Shown piece by piece: positions 29,904 through 33,375 of a stretch of 33,375 nt of DNA. The notes below the pieces were generated by a model. The model was given only the letters and a program-made list of their open reading frames with translations, searched no databases and had not been told where the DNA came from. A program made the position numbers and the translations under genes. Every line of letters begins with the position of its first letter. Positions within the stretch are counted from its first letter, which is position 1. The stretch comes from Thermoplasmatota archaeon (lineage in GTDB: Archaea; Thermoplasmatota; Thermoplasmata; Thermoplasmatales; Thermoplasmataceae): contig JAMDCA010000002.1 in NCBI GenBank assembly GCA_023489435.1, positions 1-33,375 on the forward strand. Reading direction: 5' to 3'.

Positions 29904-31121
29904 TTGACAGACACGAAGTCAACCTTAAGATGTACGAACTGCGGAACCGGTTATGGACTGGACAGGATGAACTACACCTGTGACAGATGTTACGGACTTC
30001 TGGAAGTAATTCACCACGATATTAAGGATACCTGGATTGATGGTAACAGGGAAGGCGTATGGAGATACAAACCTCTCATATACCCCGGGATAGAAGACAA
30101 ATTCATAGTAACCATGGGTGAAGGCAACACCTATCACCATAGAAGCCAGAAAGTCTCCCAATGGGTCGGAATGGATGAAATCTTCATGAAGCAGGAGGGG
30201 AATAACCCAACAGGCAGTTTCAAGGACCGGGGAATGACCGTTGCAGTATCAGAAGCCAGGAGGCTGGGTGCTGAGGCCACAATATGTGCATCCACAGGAA
30301 ATACATCAGCCTCGTCAGCAGCCTACAGTGCAATGGGGGGACTGACCAGCTATGTTCTAATACCTCAGGGTAACGTTTCCAGATCCAAACTGGCTCAGGC
30401 AGTGGCTTACAACTCAAAGATCGTAAATGTACCTGGTGATTTCGACCGGGCCATGGATACTTTGAGGCAGGCAGTAAAAACCGATCCTAGGCTTTACATG
30501 ATGAATTCAATAAATCCGTGGAGGCTGGAAGGCCAGAAATCAATAACATTCGAAATTATGGAGAAACTGGGCCATGTGGACTTCATATCAGTGCCAGCCG
30601 GAAACCTCGGCAATACTGCCGCAATGGGAAAGGCCCTGTCTGAACTGAAATCAATCGGTGCACTTGACGAAATTCCCAGGATAATCTCTGTGCAGGCTGA
30701 GGGAGCCAATCCGTTCTACAGGTTCTGGAAGGGGATGACCAAATCTGTGGTTCCGGTAAAGGCGGACACCATTGCAACAGCCATTAAGATTGGGAATCCT
30801 GTAAACTGGAAGAAAGCCATTAAGGCCATAAATTTCAGCAATGGGATTGTAACATCTGTTACCGATGAAGAAATAATGTCAGCAAAGGCGGTAATAGATG
30901 CTTCAGGAATAGGTTGCGAACCTGCATCTGCAGCTTCCGTTGCGGGTGTCAGGAAACTTCTGCAGGAAGGTTCCCTGGACAGGAAGGACAGGGTAGTTTC
31001 CGTTCTCACGGGAAACATCCTGAAAGATATTGATGCCATAAAGGGAACTGCGGGGGAACTCACATTTCAGGATCTCATGGATATGGCAGAAATACCTGCA
31101 TCTAAGTCCGTTATTCCGTAG
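29904..31121 (+). CDS. thrC: Threonine synthase
   Basis: 405 residues from a TTG at 29904. It converts O-phosphohomoserine to threonine with PLP. The N-terminal zinc ribbon C10-x2-C13-x12-C26-x2-C29 begins only nine residues after the TTG, so a later ATG (M22) would destroy it; that is why the rare start is chosen. PLP lysine K107 lies in NPTGSFKDRGM, followed by CASTGNTSASSAAYSA, the cofactor-phosphate region SVPAGNLGNTAAMGKAL, and GCEPASAASVAGVRKL near the end. TTAACATAAG (about 29880-29889) is a weak TATA-like sequence. Length and domain order match archaeal ThrC. A zinc ribbon also occurs in some ThrC-like cysteate or threonine-dehydratase relatives, but the motifs favour ThrC. Confidence 0.93.
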   Translation: MTDTKSTLRCTNCGTGYGLDRMNYTCDRCYGLLEVIHHDIKDTWIDGNREGVWRYKPLIYPGIEDKFIVTMGEGNTYHHRSQKVSQWVGMDEIFMKQEGNNPTGSFKDRGMTVAVSEARRLGAEATICASTGNTSASSAAYSAMGGLTSYVLIPQGNVSRSKLAQAVAYNSKIVNVPGDFDRAMDTLRQAVKTDPRLYMMNSINPWRLEGQKSITFEIMEKLGHVDFISVPAGNLGNTAAMGKALSELKSIGALDEIPRIISVQAEGANPFYRFWKGMTKSVVPVKADTIATAIKIGNPVNWKKAIKAINFSNGIVTSVTDEEIMSAKAVIDASGIGCEPASAASVAGVRKLLQEGSLDRKDRVVSVLTGNILKDIDAIKGTAGELTFQDLMDMAEIPASKSVIP

Positions 31122-31511
31122 CGTCCAGATCGGTATTCTGCTTGGCAGCAGGAATTATTGCGAACAAAATCGTCTCGCGTACCCTGTCAAAGACTTCATA
31201 GGATTATCAACTTATTTTCATACATGCTCATTCCATCTGAATACAGCGATATACTTCAAATGCGGCAATCCGGACCTGTATCCACGATCACCCGCACAAA
31301 ACCAGGAAGAACCATTATTTGAAGGGAACGTTAACCAGGAAACTTTCGGCAGTGCTTATTGCAGGCACGCTTGCAGTTGTAGTTGTTGCGGTCGCTATAT
31401 CAGTTCCCTGTACATAAGAAGGGCAGGCAGGTCTCCATTATTATTGGCAGGCCAGCCAATTCAGGAAACATCATCTAAAAGAATAAAAAGGAGAAACTGT
31501 ATAGGCAACCA
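31122..31511 (+). other. 390-base gap between threonine synthase and the MFS gene
   Basis: No RNA gene or recognisable coding region is visible. One short frame at 31319-31417 (TTG start, 32 codons) encodes a basic start followed by a hydrophobic stretch (TRKLSAVLIAGTLAVVVVAV) and looks like a signal peptide or the start of a lost secreted protein. Closer to the MFS start is a dyad and a TATA-like box, listed separately. Confidence 0.4.
31443..31491 (+). promoter_or_regulatory. Dyad and TATA-like box upstream of MFS gene
   Basis: ATTGGC-AGGCCA-GCCAAT (31443-31460) is a perfect 6-base inverted repeat with a 6-base centre. GAATAAAAAGG (31481-31491) is centred 26 bases before the ATG at 31512. 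The dyad lies about 20 bases before the box, a position more typical of an activator site. Confidence 0.45.
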
Positions 31512-32747
31512 ATGGAAGCCGTTTCGGCAGAGAAGCAAGGCAGTCCCTGGCTGAACAGGAACGTGCTTTTCCTTTCCCTTTCAGCATTCTTTGCGGATAT
31601 GGGCTATCAGGCGGTGACAGCCATTTTCCCGCTCCTCATAATAATAAAACTCGGTGAACCCGCCTACGACTATGGAATCCTCCTTGCATTGAGCTTCGGC
31701 ATCGGGTCAGCAGTCTCCATTCTTGGGGGGAGGATGGGGGAAAGGTTTGGCAAGAAACCTATGGCGTTGCTTGGAAACCTGCTCATCCCACTTATGTCGG
31801 TGAGTGTCCTGTTCCAGAACATTTACATCCTTGGCGCATTGTTTGTTTTTGGCTGGTGGGCCAGGTATTTCCGGACTCCTGTGAGGAGGGCATGGATGGT
31901 GGAGGTTTCTGACAGGAATTACCAGCCCAAGATATTCGGCTTCCTTCACGCACTGGATGTGGGTGGAGGCCTGATAGCTGTTTCTTATGCAATAATACTG
32001 GTTATCCTCGGAACACCACTTGATGACATCATCCTCATTACAGCAATTCCAATTCTTGTCTCATCCCTCATGCTTGCACTGGCAGGTACAGAAAAACACC
32101 AGACATTCAAATCCATGCAGAAGGAGGAGGCGAACAAGCAATCTTCCAGCGAACATGAAGAAGATTCCAGGAAAAACACATTTTTCTTCAGGATACTCCT
32201 TCTCTCCGCGACACTTTTCGGATTCAGCTATTACGCCCTGGGATTTCCAATCGTAACAGTGGCGCAAACCCACGGCGGATATGCCTACGGAATCCTCACT
32301 TTTGGCATATACCTGGGCATTTCTGCACTCTCGGGTTTCACTCTTGGCTCCATCAGGGGAAAGAAACCACTAAGGACTCTCTGGACCCTTGGATATGGCC
32401 TCGCAGGTGTAGGATCACTCATCATCGGCCTTTCCTACCTCTTTGGCTCCAGCCTCTTTGTTTTCTACACAGGGGCAGCACTCCTGGGATTCTCCACAGG
32501 CTCAGTGGAAACATTTGAGCCAGTACTGACCACTTTACTGGCAAAATCAAGGCAGATATCATCGAGAATGTCATGGCTGAGCTCCAGCAGGGCACTTGGG
32601 CTGTTTGTATCAAACATAACCATGGGGTTCCTCTTTGTCCTTGGCCAGTTTTATTCCTACTTCTATGCATCTGCCACTGCAATTATTGCCGCTGCCCTGC
32701 TTGCGGCCCTTGAAATACTTAGGGGAAAGAGCATGAACCTGAAATAA
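31512..32747 (+). CDS. MFS transporter
   Basis: 411 residues, about 12 predicted helices. The start MEAVSAEKQGSPWLNRNVLFLSLSAFFADMGYQ is usual for the family. Motif A is in GGRMGERFGKKPM after helix 2, and WWARYFRTPVRRAWMVEVSD between helices 4 and 5 is conserved in a proline-rich subgroup of archaeal and bacterial MFS proteins. A hydrophilic loop (about 192-225, KSMQKEEANKQSSSEHEEDSR) divides the halves. The second half has PVLTTLLAKSRQISSRMSW in place of the related motif. The substrate is unknown. The gene has its own promoter and no co-directional partner closer than 86 bases. Confidence 0.87.
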   Translation: MEAVSAEKQGSPWLNRNVLFLSLSAFFADMGYQAVTAIFPLLIIIKLGEPAYDYGILLALSFGIGSAVSILGGRMGERFGKKPMALLGNLLIPLMSVSVLFQNIYILGALFVFGWWARYFRTPVRRAWMVEVSDRNYQPKIFGFLHALDVGGGLIAVSYAIILVILGTPLDDIILITAIPILVSSLMLALAGTEKHQTFKSMQKEEANKQSSSEHEEDSRKNTFFFRILLLSATLFGFSYYALGFPIVTVAQTHGGYAYGILTFGIYLGISALSGFTLGSIRGKKPLRTLWTLGYGLAGVGSLIIGLSYLFGSSLFVFYTGAALLGFSTGSVETFEPVLTTLLAKSRQISSRMSWLSSSRALGLFVSNITMGFLFVLGQFYSYFYASATAIIAAALLAALEILRGKSMNLK

Positions 32748-32753
32748 GGCATA

Positions 32754-32814
32754 TGCTGGCCTGCAGCACAGCAGGTTATAGAAGTTATATTCGGCACCGA
32801 TTCAGTTTATATGG
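32754..32814 (+). promoter_or_regulatory. Promoter region of the M13 peptidase gene with upstream dyad
   Basis: TTTATATGG (32806-32814) is centred 25 bases before the ATG at 32834, predicting a leaderless mRNA. Upstream, TGCTG-GCCTG-CAGCA (32754-32768) is a 5-base inverted repeat starting 6 bases after the MFS stop. It could end the MFS transcript or bind a regulator. Confidence 0.5.
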
Positions 32815-32833
32815 TATTACTAAATCTGGAAAG

Positions 32834-33375
32834 ATGAATAATAGAGAGGGAACGGTCAGTAACCATGGCAATGGCAGGACATACAGGTTTTCAGTCGAAC
32901 ACATGGACACTTCTGCTGACCCTCTCACAGACTTTTACAACTATGCAGCCGGAACCTGGATTGCAAATAACCCGGTTCCTTCAGACAAGTCCAACAGGGG
33001 TTCGTTTGAGGAACTCATGGAAAGGAACCTGGAGGACCTTGGGCAGATCCTGAAGGACTGCCAGGACATATCTGAGAAAAGCACATCCGGGATCGAATCC
33101 AAACTGGGCAGGTTCTACAGGTCTGTCATGGATACTGATTCATTGGAGGGTGCCCGTCTTTCACCCATTGAACACCTTCTGCATAGCCTTGACAGTGTAT
33201 CCAACCTGACTGAACTCAGGGATTTCCTCTCCCAGCTCCACCTCTCAGGGCAGGGCGCACTTTTCAGGCCGTACTCAAGCCCTGACAAGAAGAACAGTGA
33301 AATCTATGCCTTCTATCTGTCACAGGGAGGCCTCGGGCTTCCAAACAGGGACTATTACCTTTCTGACAATTATAA
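32834..33375 (+). CDS. M13 (neprilysin/PepO) family metallopeptidase, 3' partial
   Basis: The frame runs from the ATG at 32834 off the right edge without a stop; about 180 residues are visible. DPLTDFYNYAAGTWIANNPVPSDKSNRGSFEEL is the hallmark N-terminus of M13 peptidases, followed by the expected helical region (LGRFYRSVMDT, LRDFLSQLHLSGQGALFRP, FYLSQGGLGLPNRDYYL). The HExxH zinc site lies beyond the window. M13 enzymes of animals are membrane-anchored and outside the cell; here no signal peptide or helix precedes the domain, so the protein should be cytosolic like bacterial PepO. It would cut oligopeptides, matching the other peptidases here. The start is set by the TATA-like box 25 bases upstream. 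Confidence 0.9.
   Translation, partial: MNNREGTVSNHGNGRTYRFSVEHMDTSADPLTDFYNYAAGTWIANNPVPSDKSNRGSFEELMERNLEDLGQILKDCQDISEKSTSGIESKLGRFYRSVMDTDSLEGARLSPIEHLLHSLDSVSNLTELRDFLSQLHLSGQGALFRPYSSPDKKNSEIYAFYLSQGGLGLPNRDYYLSDNY

Noticed and set aside
1-33375. CRISPR arrays, tRNA or rRNA genes, insertion sequences, attachment sites
   Set aside because: No regularly spaced repeats, no tRNA T-arm pattern in the gaps, no transposase or integrase, and no long direct repeats were seen.

Overview
The window looks like a chromosome segment from an archaeon of the class Thermoplasmata, probably the order Thermoplasmatales. The main reasons are a complete tricorn protease with all expected active-site residues, a short archaeal ribose-phosphate pyrophosphokinase of the Thermoplasma type, a Tfx-family regulator, a WtpA-family oxyanion-binding protein, frequent AGG and ATA codons, and TATA-like boxes about 25 nt before many start codons, which suggests leaderless mRNAs. 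I cannot name the genus from sequence alone. No tRNA, rRNA, CRISPR array or insertion sequence was seen. Genes are densely packed and both window edges cut a gene.

Layout. 1-4.4 kb: end of an oligopeptide ABC transporter operon (a permease carrying a large extracellular beta-propeller-like insertion, a two-domain ATPase fusion, and a small membrane protein). 4.4-7.5 kb: tricorn protease, convergent. 7.7-11 kb: an old-yellow-enzyme/dienoyl-CoA-reductase relative, convergent with a prs-kptA operon; the two stop codons lie in the arms of one hairpin. 11-13 kb: branched-chain aminotransferase, a small membrane protein behind a strong palindrome, and a flavin reductase. 13-15.7 kb: an orphan protein divergent from an S9 acylaminoacyl-peptidase-type protease. 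15.7-19.7 kb (minus strand): aminotransferase, sugar-nucleotide epimerase, MFS transporter and a double-HTH Lrp-type regulator. 19.8-22.6 kb: a two-gene ergothioneine operon (egtB-egtD) and a Nudix hydrolase. 22.6-25.6 kb: a tungstate/molybdate ABC operon divergent from a Tfx regulator, with two dyads in the shared promoter. 25.6-33.4 kb: MFS transporter, SDR protein, PdxA family, methyltransferase, threonine synthase, another MFS transporter, and the start of an M13 metallopeptidase.

Together the genes describe a peptide-using heterotroph: an oligopeptide importer, tricorn, an S9 peptidase and an M13 peptidase break peptides down, while aminotransferases and threonine synthase handle amino acids. 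The most interesting parts are the compact ergothioneine operon in an archaeal setting, the wtp-tfx locus with candidate operators on its promoters and an ATPase lacking usual catalytic residues, the beta-propeller permease, and several short perfect inverted repeats placed next to TATA boxes.
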